DNA of 64,000 nucleotides from Acidobacteriota bacterium (GTDB taxonomy: Bacteria > Acidobacteriota > Terriglobia > Acidiferrales > UBA7541), in contig JABCZG010000020.1 in assembly GCA_013289835.1 (NCBI GenBank), positions 28,479-92,478 on the forward strand, read 5' to 3'. A program made the position numbers and the translations under genes. Position 1 is the stretch's first letter. Each line of letters opens with the position of its first letter. Shown here piece after piece: positions 44,032 through 61,886 of the stretch. The notes beneath the pieces were generated by a model, which was given only the letters and a program-made list of their open reading frames with translations, was not told the origin of the DNA and made no database searches.

Positions 44032-45471
44032 ATGACGGGAAACTGGACGATTGACGGGGTTAAGGAGGCGCTGGCGGCGAAGAAGGTTTCGGCGCGGGAA
44101 CTGGCGGGGGATTTCTATAAGCGGATTGAGGAGAGGAATCCTGAGCTGAATGCGTTCCTGGCGCTTTCGCCGGAGCGGGCGCGGCGGCAAACGGACCGGA
44201 TTGATGCGCTGGTGGCGGAGGGCAAGCCGCTGCCGCCGCTGGCGGGCGTGCCGGTGGCGATCAAAGATGTGATCAGCACGCGGGGGATTACGAGCACTTG
44301 CGGGTCGAAGATTTTGCAGAATTACGTTCCGCCTTACGATGCGACGGCGGTGGAACGACTGGAAGTGGCGGGGGCGGTGATTCTTGGCAAGACGAACTGC
44401 GATGAGTTTGCGATGGGGAGTTCGAACGAAAACTCGGCGTATGGGCCGGTGAAGAATCCGCTGGCGTTGGACCGCGTGCCGGGCGGGTCTAGCGGGGGTT
44501 CGGCAGCGGTGGTTGCGGCGGGGCTGGCGGTGGCGTCGCTCGGAACGGATACGGGCGGGTCGATTCGGCAGCCCGGGTCCTTTTGCGGAATTCCCGCGAT
44601 GATGGGGAGCTATGGGCGCGTTTCGCGGTATGGATTGATTGCGTTTGCTTCGTCGCTGGACCGGATTGGGCCGTTCGCGAACCGGGTGAAAGATGTTGCG
44701 GCAATATTACAAGTGATTGCCGGGCGCGACCCTAATGATTCGACTTCGACGACTGCGGCGGTGCCGGACTATCGAAGTGAAATCGAGAAGCCGGTGAAGG
44801 GGCTGCGGCTAGGGATTCCGAAGGATTACTTCGCGGAAGGAATGGACAGCGGAGTCCGGGAAAAGATCGAGGCGGGCATCGAGATTTTCAAGAAGCTGGG
44901 CTGCGAACTGGTGGATATTCGCATGCCCCACACGGACTACGCGATTGCGGCGTACTACATCATCGCGACGGCGGAGGCGAGTTCCAACCTGGCGCGGTAT
45001 GACGGGGTGCGGTATGGGTTGCGGGTGGATGGGGATTCGCTGATTTCGATGTACCGCAAGACGCGCGGGGCGGGATTCGGCGCGGAGGTGAAGCGGCGGA
45101 TCGTGCTTGGGACCTACGTGCTTTCGGCGGGCTACTACGACGCGTACTACCTGAAGGGACAGAAGGTTCGGGCGCTGATTGCGCAGGATTTCCGGGATGC
45201 GTTTACGAAGGTGGATGCGATACTGACGCCGACTTCGCCGGTCCCACCGTTCAAATTGGGGGAGCGCACGGCTGACCCGCTGCAGATGTATCTTGCTGAT
45301 ATATATACAGTTACGGGATCGCTGGCGGGGGTGCCGGGGATCTCCGTGCCTTGCGGAAAGATTGGCGGCACGTTGCCGGTGGGGCTGCAAATTTTCGGGC
45401 CGGCCTTTGGCGAGGCGCGGGTGCTGCAACTAGCTCATGCGTTTGAGCAGGCAGGCGGAGCGACTGTTTAG
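44032..45471 (+). CDS. gatA: Aspartyl/glutamyl-tRNA amidotransferase subunit A
   Basis: 479 residues from the ATG at 44032 (AAAGAGAACTC upstream); the frame is open back to 43957 through the repeat element. Amidase-signature enzyme that releases ammonia from glutamine for GatCAB. The Ser-cisSer-Lys triad is visible: the Lys in GVPVAIKDVISTRGI and the Ser pair in VPGGSSGGSAAVVAAG, with TDTGGSIRQPGSFCG completing the signature. Other landmarks: LGKTNCDEFAMGSSNENSAY and the C-terminal TVTGSLAGVPGISVPCG. Length is as usual for GatA. Downstream of gatC. Confidence 0.97.
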   Translation: MTGNWTIDGVKEALAAKKVSARELAGDFYKRIEERNPELNAFLALSPERARRQTDRIDALVAEGKPLPPLAGVPVAIKDVISTRGITSTCGSKILQNYVPPYDATAVERLEVAGAVILGKTNCDEFAMGSSNENSAYGPVKNPLALDRVPGGSSGGSAAVVAAGLAVASLGTDTGGSIRQPGSFCGIPAMMGSYGRVSRYGLIAFASSLDRIGPFANRVKDVAAILQVIAGRDPNDSTSTTAAVPDYRSEIEKPVKGLRLGIPKDYFAEGMDSGVREKIEAGIEIFKKLGCELVDIRMPHTDYAIAAYYIIATAEASSNLARYDGVRYGLRVDGDSLISMYRKTRGAGFGAEVKRRIVLGTYVLSAGYYDAYYLKGQKVRALIAQDFRDAFTKVDAILTPTSPVPPFKLGERTADPLQMYLADIYTVTGSLAGVPGISVPCGKIGGTLPVGLQIFGPAFGEARVLQLAHAFEQAGGATV

Positions 45472-45496
45472 AATTTCTTGAGGTTGTAAGCCGACC

Positions 45497-46036
45497 GTGT
45501 CTTCCCTTAAGGCTATCGTCGAGAATTTGAACGACGCACAACAGTGCTTGCTGCGCGCGGCAGACGCCGTGCCTGCGCAGCAGTGGAGGGCGGTTCCCGG
45601 CGAGGGACAATGGTCGGCCGGGGAAGTCGTGTGCCACCTGATAATCATCGAGCGGGCGATTCTGAAAAGCACCGACAGGCTGCTGCAAAAAGCTCCGAAA
45701 ACGCTGCCGTTTTACAAGCGTTTTCACATTCCGATGGCAATCGTGGAGGCGCGGATGATGCGACTGAAGACGCCCATCCCGATCGAATCCGAAATGCTGC
45801 GCGGAAAGGAGGAGATGCTGGCGGAACTTCGGGAAGTTCGGGAAAGAACCCTGGCGTTCATCGAGGAAACCACTGAGCGCGACCTCAGTAAATACCATAT
45901 GCCGCACCCATTTCTTGGGACGCTGAACACCTACGAATGGTTTCAATTGATCGCGTCGCATGAGATCCGGCACACGAAACAGATGAAAGAAATAGCGGCG
46001 AGGCTACCGAAAGCCGTAGCATATTTGCAAAAGTAG
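45497..46036 (+). CDS. DinB-family metal-binding protein
   Basis: 179 residues from a GTG at 45497, 25 bases after gatA. A four-helix bundle of the DinB_2 family (PF12867): LNDAQQCLLRAADAVPAQQW, QWSAGEVVCHLIIIERAILK, FLGTLNTYEWFQLIASHEIR, HTKQMKEIAARLP. Three His in the expected helices (VCHL, ASHE, RHTK) form the metal site. The name is historical; these are not DNA polymerase IV. Members include thiol transferases and many unknowns (mycothiol or bacillithiol S-transferase-like). Function here unknown; it may share the gatA transcript. Confidence 0.87.
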   Translation: MSSLKAIVENLNDAQQCLLRAADAVPAQQWRAVPGEGQWSAGEVVCHLIIIERAILKSTDRLLQKAPKTLPFYKRFHIPMAIVEARMMRLKTPIPIESEMLRGKEEMLAELREVRERTLAFIEETTERDLSKYHMPHPFLGTLNTYEWFQLIASHEIRHTKQMKEIAARLPKAVAYLQK

Positions 46037-46181
46037 AACTTTTTTTCCCATCTGACTCTGATTTCTCCGCGTGGTACCAAACATTACGAGGCATGAAAAG
46101 TGTGGAAAAAGGGCGCTTTTACAGGGCTTTAGAGAGAAAGTACTAGGCGGAAGGTTTTTGGTATGCAGAACGGAACGACTA

Positions 46182-46211
46182 TTGCTGGAGATAAGATGCA
46201 GCGCTTATTAT
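46182..46211 (+). promoter_or_regulatory. Likely promoter of the small HTH-like gene
   Basis: TTGCTG (46182-46187), 18 bases, TATTAT (46206-46211); start near 46218, leader about 52 bases with GAGGAG ahead of the ATG. A second, weaker pair TTTACA/TACTAG lies at 46118-46146. Confidence 0.5.
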
Positions 46212-46269
46212 GCTGACAGCATCAAAGGAAATGTGGAGATAGATTGGTGGAGTACGAGGAGCCAGGGCC

Positions 46270-46488
46270 ATGGTTACCGTAAAATCGAGCCAAAAGATCT
46301 TTACCGATTCGGAAATCGCGAGCTTGACGGGAATTTGCGTCGAGCATGTGCATAATTTTGCAAAGAGCCGGCACCTGGGGTTCATCGCGCGGGCCGCGGA
46401 AGCCGCCGGGATCAACGCGGACCAGTGGTTGTTCACGCTTTCGGATTTGATGGTGCTGGTGACCCTCTTTCCGAAGTGCACGCACTAA
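46270..46488 (+). CDS. Small putative DNA-binding (HTH-like) protein
   Basis: 72 residues from the ATG at 46270. FTDSEIASLTGICVEHVHNF reads like a helix-turn-helix, followed by AKSRHLGFIARAAEAAG and a helix with LFTLSDLMVLVTLFPKC, broadly like a MerR-type N-terminal unit without the effector domain. The family is not certain. It has its own promoter and a good terminator 30 bases downstream, so it is an independent small transcription unit. That supports a real gene despite its length. Confidence 0.65.
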   Translation: MVTVKSSQKIFTDSEIASLTGICVEHVHNFAKSRHLGFIARAAEAAGINADQWLFTLSDLMVLVTLFPKCTH

Positions 46489-46518
46489 GCTGCTGACATT
46501 TATTTGAGTTTCGAATGG

Positions 46519-46552
46519 CTCCCCAAGCGGATTGGGGAGTCATTCTTGTTTT
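46519..46552 (+). terminator. Rho-independent terminator of the small HTH-like gene
   Basis: CTCCCCAA and TTGGGGAG form an 8-bp stem with a 5-base loop (46519-46539), followed by TCATTCTTGTTTT. Confidence 0.75.
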
Positions 46553-46657
46553 CGGGGCGTCCAAACGGCGAGTTGCAGGCTCGCAAGGGGCGGCGTAAGC
46601 TCGCGGTAGAGGCAAACCGGACCGCTGGGCAGGCATCGCAGTTCACAGGGAAAGCTA

Positions 46658-47665
46658 ATGGGTCTCGCCAGAATTCCTCTTTTTGTCGGATGCGCCGCTT
46701 TTTTGGGTTGGATGGGTACCGCTGGGCACGGTGGGGCTTCCAATGGCGCGCTTGCGGCACAGGACCAATCAACGACGGCGAAACAGGTGGGCGGGAAAGA
46801 CGATTCCGCAGGAGTGCCGATGCTGCCGCGAGGGAAGAAGCTGGTCCTGAAGGATGGAAGCTTCCAGGTGATCCGCAGCTACGAGCGGAACGGGGACCGG
46901 GTGCGTTATTACAGCGTGGAGCGCGGCGAGTGGGATGAGATTCCCGCGGCGATGGTGGATTGGGACGCGACGGCGAAAGCGGAGGCGGCCGAGAAGGCGA
47001 ACGAGGAGGCTTTTGCCAAGAAAGTTCATACGCAGGAGCAAGCGCAAAACGTGATCGTGGTAACGGACGTGGACGCCAGCCTGCAGGTAGCGCCGGGTAT
47101 ATTCCTGCCACAGGGCGAAGGAATGTTTGTGGTGGCAGGGAAATCGGTGACGCAGCTGGAGCAGGTGGGTTCGGCAGTGAAGACGGATAAAAAGCAGTTC
47201 CTCAAGCAGGTGCTTTCCCCCATTCCGATCGTGCCGAGCAAGATCAACGTGGAAATCCCCGGGGCGAGAGCCAAGGTGCGCGTCACCACTTCACAGACGG
47301 AATTCTATCTGCGCGAGGCGCCTCCTGATCCCGAGCGGACATCACCGATCATAAAAAGCAGCCGTCCCGGGGAATCCGGACCGGAAGTGGAACTGGTGAA
47401 GGCGACGGTCAAGGGCAACAATCGAAGGCTGGAATCCATCCGGAGCCTGTTTGGAGAGCAGCTGGACCCGGAACGGAAGACGATTTCCGTGGAGCGATGG
47501 GAAGTTGCTCCCAATGTGTATCGTTTTACGCTGAGCCAGCCGCTTCCGCCGGGCGAGTATGCGCTGGCGGAGATATTGCAGGATGGGATGAACCTGTTCG
47601 TATGGGACTTTGGTGTGGAAGTAACGGCGAGCGCGAAGGCCACAGCGGAGAAAGCTAAGAACTGA
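46658..47665 (+). CDS. Secreted protein of unknown function
   Basis: 335 residues from the ATG at 46658. Signal peptide RIPLFVGCAAFLGWMGTAGH. A short beta domain (KKLVLKDGSFQVIRSYERNG, DRVRYYSVERGEWDEIPAAM) is typical of acidobacterial secreted proteins that start LKDGS.Q.VR.Y...G..VRY.S.ER..WEE.P. A helical Ala/Glu/Lys stretch (TAKAEAAEKANEEAFAKKV) follows, then beta-rich C-terminal domains (GIFLPQGEGMFVVAGKSVTQ, VNVEIPGARAKVRVTTSQTE, YRFTLSQPLPPGEYALAEIL). Function unknown. Convergent with the histidine kinase gene. Confidence 0.65.
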   Translation: MGLARIPLFVGCAAFLGWMGTAGHGGASNGALAAQDQSTTAKQVGGKDDSAGVPMLPRGKKLVLKDGSFQVIRSYERNGDRVRYYSVERGEWDEIPAAMVDWDATAKAEAAEKANEEAFAKKVHTQEQAQNVIVVTDVDASLQVAPGIFLPQGEGMFVVAGKSVTQLEQVGSAVKTDKKQFLKQVLSPIPIVPSKINVEIPGARAKVRVTTSQTEFYLREAPPDPERTSPIIKSSRPGESGPEVELVKATVKGNNRRLESIRSLFGEQLDPERKTISVERWEVAPNVYRFTLSQPLPPGEYALAEILQDGMNLFVWDFGVEVTASAKATAEKAKN

Positions 47666-47719
47666 TCGGGCGGCCGCGGCAGAAACAAACTTAAAAAGAA
47701 GGAAAGCAGAGAGAAGCGG

Positions 47720-50392
47720 CTAGTTCCGGTGCGTTCCAGCGGGAGCATCGGACAGGACATCGCGCAGCATAGCGAGCACGTCCGAAATGCGGAAAGGCTT
47801 TTGCAGACAGATTGTGTCGGCGCCGCCGGTACCACCCGCCGCGCGGTCAATTAAATCCCCGGTCATATAAATGACAACCGGTTTATGCGCGCCTGCCGCT
47901 GCGAGGATGCGCTTTGCGGCCTCCCTGCCGTCCACGGCGAAACCACCCGAAGACAGATGCAGGTCGCAGAGCAGCACGTCATAGGCAGAGCGCGCGGCGA
48001 GCGCAAGCGCCTCTTCCACGGTGGCGGCACAATCCACGCCTAAGCCTTGAGGCGTGAGCCCTTCTTCGAGCAGGAGACGGAGGCTCTCTTCATCGTCAAG
48101 CACGAGAACGACGCGATCCTTGAGCAACTCGGCGGTCGAGGGCACCGGTTCGCGAGGGACGGCGCGAAGCTCCGAGGGAGAGGCGAGCGCTTCGGTCTGC
48201 TCTCCAGAGGCAATGGGAAGATAGACGGTAAACGCGGAGCCACCCGCGGGAAGCGCTTCGGCTTCGATGTTTCCGCCATGTTCGCGAATGATGGACATGC
48301 AGATACTGAGGCCAAGGCCGGTGCCGCCGCCGGGACGCTTGGTGGTGTAGAAAGGATCGAAGATGCGAGGTAGCGCTTCGGGACGAATGCCGACGCCGTC
48401 ATCCTGAACAGTGACGATGAGGCGCTCGGCATTGCGGTTGAGGCGGACCTGGATGCGGCCGGAGTCGCGGACCTCGCGAATGGCTTGCTCGGCGTTGGTG
48501 ACGAGGTTCAGAAAAACCTGGATAAGCTGGTTGGCGTCGCCGATGATGCCGGGGAGCCCGGGCTCCGCGCGGAAGTCTACCTCGATGCCGCTGCGGCGAA
48601 GCGAGTGTTCATGCAATTGCAGGGTGCGCTCGATGAGGCTGTTTACGTCGAGCGGTTTTTTCTGGGGCGAAGCAGGGCGGGAGAATTCCAGCAAGTTCTG
48701 GACGATGCGCGCGGCGCGGCGCGCCTGGCGGTGCGTCAGTTCGAGTTGGCGTTTGGTGGACTCGTCGGTTCCTTCGCGCTCGCGGAGGAGCTCGGTGACG
48801 CCGAGGATAGCAGTGAGGGGGTTGTTCAGTTCGTGAGCGACGCCAGCGAGCATCTGACCCATGGCGGCAAGTTTTTCGGCCTGAATGAGCTGTTCCTCGA
48901 GGCGCTTGAGGTCGGTGACATCACGGCCGGAGAGAACGACACCCTCGATGATTCCCTTTTCGTCGCAGAGCGGGCTGAAATTAAAACGGATGCGGCGCCA
49001 TTCCCCCAGTTTGTGGCGGACACGGATTTCGAGCGAAGCGAAGGTCTGTTTGCCGGCGACGATGTCCCGGTAGAGCGCTAAAGTGGCGGGCAAGTCTTCC
49101 GGATGAGTGCGGCCGCCAAACGCCATGTTCCGCGTTTCTTCCAGGTCGTAACCGAGAATATCGGTGCAGCGGGGGCTGACAAAGGTGTAGCGGGCCTCCG
49201 TGTCCAGGACGAGGATCAAATCCGGGAAACTGTCCACCAAGCGGCGGGCAAGTTCCTGCTGTTGATGGAGGCGGCGTTCAATCTCGCGGCGCTCGGTAAT
49301 ATCCATCACCGCACCCTGATAGCGCAGGACGCGGCCGCTGTTATCACGAACGACGGCAGCGGTGTTCAAGCAAACGATGGAGGTGCCATCCTTGCGGATG
49401 AGGGTGATTTCGCGGCCCTGAATCATGGACTGGCGCTCGATCGCATCCCTGGTCGTTTTTCTCTCCGCGCGATCCACAAAGATTTCCGGGACTTTTCTCT
49501 TGAGCAGGTCTTCCTTGGAATCATAGCCAAGCATGCGAACGAGGGCGGGATTGGCGTCGAGGATGGCGCCGTCGGGGGTGGTGATGTAGATGCCTTCCTG
49601 GAGCGACTCGAAAAGTTCGGTGAAGCGGGTTTCATTGCGGCGCAGGGCGGAAACGTCGCGGCCGAGCAGCGTGATGCCCTGAATCTGGTCATCGCGCATC
49701 ATGGCGTGAGCGACGCAATCGAAAAAGAACGGCGCGGATTGGCTCTTCAAACGAACCTGGATGACACCGGCCCACTGTCGGCGCTCCATGAAACGCGGCA
49801 TGGCGCGCTTGAGCAGTTCGGGGCCTTCGCCGGTGCCTTCCTGGACGAAGTCCGCGATCGGCCTGCCGATAATCTGCTGGAAGGGCGTGCCCACAAGATC
49901 GGAAAAGCTGCGGTTGACGGCGCGGATCTGGCCGTCGAGAGTGAGCGCAAGAAGGACGTCGTCGAAGGAGTCGATCAAGTCGCGGTAGCCCTGCTGGGAG
50001 CGGGAAATCATTTCAAAAAGCTGGTCGAGTTGCGTGTCGCTGGGAGGCGCAGCATCACGCTGCTCGAGGCCGCGCATGAGCCCGCGCAGCTCGGAGATCT
50101 CGTGGGTCTTCTTCCACATGTAGGCGCCAAACAAAACGACAAGCACCACGAGGCCTACGCTCTTGGCCAGCGCTTCGAGAGCTTCGTAACGATGCGCGAA
50201 GGTGCGGATGGAATCCCAGGAGAGCCAGGCAAAAAACAACGCAAGGACAAACAGGACCAGGAAGGTCAGCCGCCAGAGCTCGTTTTGCCGCTTTTCAAAT
50301 TCCGCGAAGCGGGACGAAATGGTCGAACGGCCGTCCGCGCCCGGCGATGAGCTGTCGGTCTTGCGTCGTGGGCGGGGCTGGTTTTCGGGCAT
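47720..50392 (-). CDS. Hybrid PAS-sensor histidine kinase with receiver domain
   Basis: 890 residues. Two membrane helices (about 41-58 and 79-93) with almost no periplasmic loop, then three PAS domains (about 135-250, 252-370, 380-498). HisKA has the phospho-acceptor H520 in MLAGVAHELNNPLTAILG. The HATPase follows (N box FLNLVTNAEQA, G boxes DDGVGI and GGGTGLGLSI). A C-terminal receiver domain (about 760-885) has DDEE, phospho-acceptor D810 in LLCDLHLSSGG, YMTGD and K865 in LQKPF. Signals are probably cytoplasmic or membrane-linked, sensed by the PAS domains. The output regulator is not in the window, so it probably acts through a phosphotransfer partner elsewhere. Confidence 0.93.
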   Translation of the reverse strand: MPENQPRPRRKTDSSSPGADGRSTISSRFAEFEKRQNELWRLTFLVLFVLALFFAWLSWDSIRTFAHRYEALEALAKSVGLVVLVVLFGAYMWKKTHEISELRGLMRGLEQRDAAPPSDTQLDQLFEMISRSQQGYRDLIDSFDDVLLALTLDGQIRAVNRSFSDLVGTPFQQIIGRPIADFVQEGTGEGPELLKRAMPRFMERRQWAGVIQVRLKSQSAPFFFDCVAHAMMRDDQIQGITLLGRDVSALRRNETRFTELFESLQEGIYITTPDGAILDANPALVRMLGYDSKEDLLKRKVPEIFVDRAERKTTRDAIERQSMIQGREITLIRKDGTSIVCLNTAAVVRDNSGRVLRYQGAVMDITERREIERRLHQQQELARRLVDSFPDLILVLDTEARYTFVSPRCTDILGYDLEETRNMAFGGRTHPEDLPATLALYRDIVAGKQTFASLEIRVRHKLGEWRRIRFNFSPLCDEKGIIEGVVLSGRDVTDLKRLEEQLIQAEKLAAMGQMLAGVAHELNNPLTAILGVTELLREREGTDESTKRQLELTHRQARRAARIVQNLLEFSRPASPQKKPLDVNSLIERTLQLHEHSLRRSGIEVDFRAEPGLPGIIGDANQLIQVFLNLVTNAEQAIREVRDSGRIQVRLNRNAERLIVTVQDDGVGIRPEALPRIFDPFYTTKRPGGGTGLGLSICMSIIREHGGNIEAEALPAGGSAFTVYLPIASGEQTEALASPSELRAVPREPVPSTAELLKDRVVLVLDDEESLRLLLEEGLTPQGLGVDCAATVEEALALAARSAYDVLLCDLHLSSGGFAVDGREAAKRILAAAGAHKPVVIYMTGDLIDRAAGGTGGADTICLQKPFRISDVLAMLRDVLSDAPAGTHRN

Positions 50393-50534
50393 GCGCGTGG
50401 ATGAGACCCGGAAGCATCGAGAGGCATCCGTCTGTAACAGGTCTACTGTCTATTGTAAGAAGTTCGGCTGGCCTACAGCAATGAAAGCTGCGGATGACAG
50501 TTCCTGAAGGATAACGGCAGGAGAGTTAGAAAAG

Positions 50535-50565
50535 AAAAACGGCGCCCGAACTGGGCGCCGTTTTT
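50535..50565. terminator. Strong terminator at the end of the rpoBC operon
   Basis: Thirteen-bp perfect stem (AAAAACGGCGCCC with GGGCGCCGTTTTT, 5-base loop), with T runs on both strands. It closes the rpoC transcript on the minus strand, 42 bases after the stop. Confidence 0.85.
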
Positions 50566-50606
50566 GGTGATTTCCAGAGGTTGCGAAGGACCTTTATTCT
50601 GAGCGA

Positions 50607-54809
<4,203 letters not shown>

Positions 54810-54932
54810 GGTTGTTTCCTCCCTCCCCGGCTTTCGCCAGGGCCGCGCCCTCGGTCAGCATTTTCGAAGATGCTGACCGGGACGGCTGAGAACCCAACTA
54901 CGGAAAACTACAAACTGTGTCCCGCTGAAAGT

Positions 54933-54954
54933 GCACAGGCAAGAGTGCCTGTGC
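54933..54954. repeat. Palindromic repeat, copy E (rpoB-rpoC spacer)
   Basis: Arms GCACAGGCA and TGCCTGTGC around AGAG; related in pattern to the GGACAGGCA copy at 43970. It ends 3 bases from the rpoB stop. Confidence 0.7.
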
Positions 54955-54956
54955 TA

Positions 54957-59390
<4,434 letters not shown>

Positions 59391-59524
59391 GCGTGATCCT
59401 CTTTATTCTTGGCGACCGTAAGACGGCCGACATCCCATTCGGGCAAAAACGGAGAACAGAAGAAAGGACACAACACCGTGGTGCCTGACGATCTGCCCGG
59501 GATCGGCAAACACACGGCTGCGGG

Positions 59525-59643
59525 GGGCCCCAAAAGGGCCCGTGACGTTGTAACTAGTACCGGACTCGATTTGCGTACGCGAATCCCTTTGGCGCGGCCC
59601 GCCGCCTGCTAGGCCGCACCGGTTCGGAAGCCCCTTGCGGGGC
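59525..59643 (-). promoter_or_regulatory. Hairpins in the rplL-rpoB spacer (attenuator candidate)
   Basis: Two hairpins on the minus strand: GCCCC/GGGGC (plus 59630-59643), 6 bases after the rplL stop, and GGGCCC/GGGCCC with a TTTTG loop (plus 59525-59541). Neither has a T run. Partial termination between rplL and rpoB is known in other bacteria; here it is inferred from position only. Confidence 0.4.
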
Positions 59644-59648
59644 GAAAA

Positions 59649-60032
59649 CTACTTGATCTCGACCTTGGCGCCGGCCTCTTCGAACTTCTTCTTGATCGAA
59701 GCGGCTTCGTCCTTGTTGACGCCTTCCTTGACGGTCTTGGGAGCGCCGTCAACGAGGTCCTTGGCTTCTTTGAGGCCGAGGCTGGTGACTTCGCGGACCG
59801 CTTTGATGACGTTGATCTTGTTGCCGCCAACGTCGGTGAGCACGACGGAGAATTCCGTCTTCTCTTCCGCCGCTGCCGCGCCACCCGCTGCCGCGCCGCC
59901 TCCGCCTGCTGCCACAACCGTGGCCGCGGCTGCGGAAACGCCGAAGGTTTCTTCCATCTTCTTCACCAGGTCGGACGCCTCGAGCAGCGTCAGGCCCTTG
60001 ATTTCTTCCAGGATCGTTTCAACTTTCGACAT
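59649..60032 (-). CDS. rplL: 50S ribosomal protein L7/L12
   Basis: 127 residues from the ATG at 60032 ([24 protein letters not shown] upstream). N-terminal dimerisation domain, a flexible Ala/Gly hinge ([18 protein letters not shown]) and the C-terminal domain ([40 protein letters not shown]). It recruits translation factors to the ribosome stalk. Follows rplJ at 36 bases and precedes rpoB at 258 bases. Confidence 0.98.
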   Translation of the reverse strand: MSKVETILEEIKGLTLLEASDLVKKMEETFGVSAAAATVVAAGGGGAAAGGAAAAEEKTEFSVVLTDVGGNKINVIKAVREVTSLGLKEAKDLVDGAPKTVKEGVNKDEAASIKKKFEEAGAKVEIK

Positions 60033-60068
60033 GACTCTTTCTTCTCCTCTCAAATCAAGAAATTAAAC

Positions 60069-60635
60069 TTACTGGGCCGCTTCGGGACTCGGTGCTGCCG
60101 GAGCCCCTCCGGACCCAAACTTGTTGGCCTTGATGGCTTCGCTGACGGTCACCGCCAAATTGCGCGGCAATGCATTCAGGGCCATGGCGATGCGTTGCGC
60201 CGGAGCATTCAGCAGGAACATGATCTTGCTGATGAGCTCTTCCTTCGACGGCAGATTCGCGAGTTGCTGAATCTCCGCGATGGAGATGACGCGGCCTTCG
60301 ACGACTCCGGACTTGAACTGAAACGCCGGAACGTCCTTGGCGACCTTGGTTAGCGCCTTGGCCAGGGCGACGGGGTCGGCCATGGTGTAGGCAATCGAAT
60401 TCGTGCCGCTCAGGTTCTTGAGCAGTTTCTCCGCGGGAGTGCCGGCGCCAGCGCGCTCCGCAAGAGTGTTCTTCACGACCTGGTACTTGCCGCCCGCGGC
60501 TTGCACCGCGCGGCGGAGCTTGGTGTCGTTTTCGACGGTGATCCCCTGAAATGTCGTGAGGATTACGGTCGAAACTTTGGCAAGTTCTGTTTTCAGCTTG
60601 TCGAGGTCTTGTTGTTTTTCGCTGCGCTTTTTCAT
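60069..60635 (-). CDS. rplJ: 50S ribosomal protein L10
   Basis: 188 residues. Starts MKKRSEKQQDLDKLKTELAK; core LTTFQGITVENDTKLRRAVQ and GGKYQVVKNTLAERAG, then the helical C-terminus that binds L7/L12 dimers. A Pro/Ala tail ends the protein. It anchors the stalk to 23S rRNA; in other bacteria it also regulates its own operon by binding the leader. Only 30 bases separate it from rplA here, leaving little room for a classical L10 leader site. Confidence 0.97.
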   Translation of the reverse strand: MKKRSEKQQDLDKLKTELAKVSTVILTTFQGITVENDTKLRRAVQAAGGKYQVVKNTLAERAGAGTPAEKLLKNLSGTNSIAYTMADPVALAKALTKVAKDVPAFQFKSGVVEGRVISIAEIQQLANLPSKEELISKIMFLLNAPAQRIAMALNALPRNLAVTVSEAIKANKFGSGGAPAAPSPEAAQ

Positions 60636-60665
60636 AAATTCGCTCCGCTAGGCCTGCTCGGTCGA

Positions 60666-61376
60666 CTACGCGGCGGCCGCCAATATTTCCAACTCGGTCA
60701 GATCGATGGGGATGCCCGGCCCCATCGTCGAGGTCATGGTGATTTTCTTGACGTACTTGCCCTTGGCCGCCGCCGGCTTTGCCTTCACCACGGCTTCAAT
60801 CACCGCGTGGGCGTTTTCCGCAAGCTTCGCGGCGTCAAATTTGATTTTGCCGATGGCGCAGTGGACGATTCCTGCTTTGTCGACGCGAAATTCCACTTTG
60901 CCAGCTTTCACTTCCTTGATGGCTTTGGCGACTTCGAAAGTGACTGTGCCGGTCTTCGGATTGGGCATCAGGCCGCGCGGGCCGAGCACCTTTCCGAGTT
61001 TTCCGGCGGAGCGCATCATGTCCGGCGTGGCGATGACCGCGTCGTAGTCTGTCCAGCCTTCCATGATTTTCTGGACGATTTCGTCGCCGCCGACGAAATC
61101 CGCTCCGGCTTCCTGCGCTTCGCGAACTTTTTCGCCGCTGGCTATCACCAGCACGCGAACGGTCTTGCCAAGACCATTGGGCAGACCGACGGTGCCCCGA
61201 ACGACCTGGTCGGAATGCTTGGGGTCCACGCCCAAATTGATGGCCAGCTCAACGGTTTCGTTGAACTTGGTGTGATGCGTCTTCTGCAAAAGCTCGGCTG
61301 CTTCGGCGAGCTTGTACGGACGCGCCTCTACTTTTTTGCGCGCATTCTCGACGTGCTTTCCTGCCTTCTTTGTCAT
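60666..61376 (-). CDS. rplA: 50S ribosomal protein L1
   Basis: 236 residues from the ATG at 61376 (GAAGGGG about 9 bases before); a GTG at 61385 is also in frame. Two-domain L1 fold: [80 protein letters not shown]. It forms the mobile L1 stalk at the exit of tRNA. Follows rplK by 37 bases, the standard K-A-J-L order. Confidence 0.97.
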   Translation of the reverse strand: MTKKAGKHVENARKKVEARPYKLAEAAELLQKTHHTKFNETVELAINLGVDPKHSDQVVRGTVGLPNGLGKTVRVLVIASGEKVREAQEAGADFVGGDEIVQKIMEGWTDYDAVIATPDMMRSAGKLGKVLGPRGLMPNPKTGTVTFEVAKAIKEVKAGKVEFRVDKAGIVHCAIGKIKFDAAKLAENAHAVIEAVVKAKPAAAKGKYVKKITMTSTMGPGIPIDLTELEILAAAA

Positions 61377-61412
61377 CGCTGCCACCCCTTCGATCCCGTA
61401 GCGCCTGAACTT

Positions 61413-61844
61413 CTAGGCTTCCACGACTTCCAGACCCATGTTGCGCGCCGTACCCATCACGGTGCGCACCGCGGACTCCAGATTGGTGGTGTTGAGATCG
61501 ACAAGCTTAATCTTCGCGATTTCCTCGACTTGCTTCTTCGTCACTTTGCCGACTTTATTGCGGTTCGGTTCCGGCGAACCCTTCGCGATGTTGGCGGCGC
61601 GCTTCAAGAGCACCGACGCCGGCGGTGTCTTCAGGATGAAGGTGAAGGTGCGATCAGTGTAGACCGTCACGAGCACCGGGAAAATCATCCCGTCCGGCTC
61701 TTTCGCAGTCTTGGCGTTGAACTGTTTGCAAAAATCCATGATGTTCAAGCCGTGCGGGCCCAGCGCGGTGCCGACTGGCGGCGCCGGAGTGGCTTTGCCC
61801 GCGGGCAACTGCAGCTTGATGGTGGTCTGAATCTTCTTTGCCAT
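61413..61844 (-). CDS. rplK: 50S ribosomal protein L11
   Basis: 143 residues, standard length. [40 protein letters not shown] and the C-terminal RNA-binding domain ([40 protein letters not shown]). It shapes the GTPase-associated centre and is needed for the RelA response. Follows nusG by 42 bases. Confidence 0.98.
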   Translation of the reverse strand: MAKKIQTTIKLQLPAGKATPAPPVGTALGPHGLNIMDFCKQFNAKTAKEPDGMIFPVLVTVYTDRTFTFILKTPPASVLLKRAANIAKGSPEPNRNKVGKVTKKQVEEIAKIKLVDLNTTNLESAVRTVMGTARNMGLEVVEA

Positions 61845-61886
61845 GTTCCTGCCTCAATCTCTTTTCTAGTTCGCGCGCTGCGCGGC

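Noticed and set aside
45497..46036. DinB as DNA polymerase IV
   Set aside because: The fold is the DinB_2 metal-binding four-helix bundle; no polymerase motifs.
46071..46355. Plus-strand open frame ahead of the small HTH-like gene
   Set aside because: Overlaps the better supported 46270 gene in another frame and covers its promoter.
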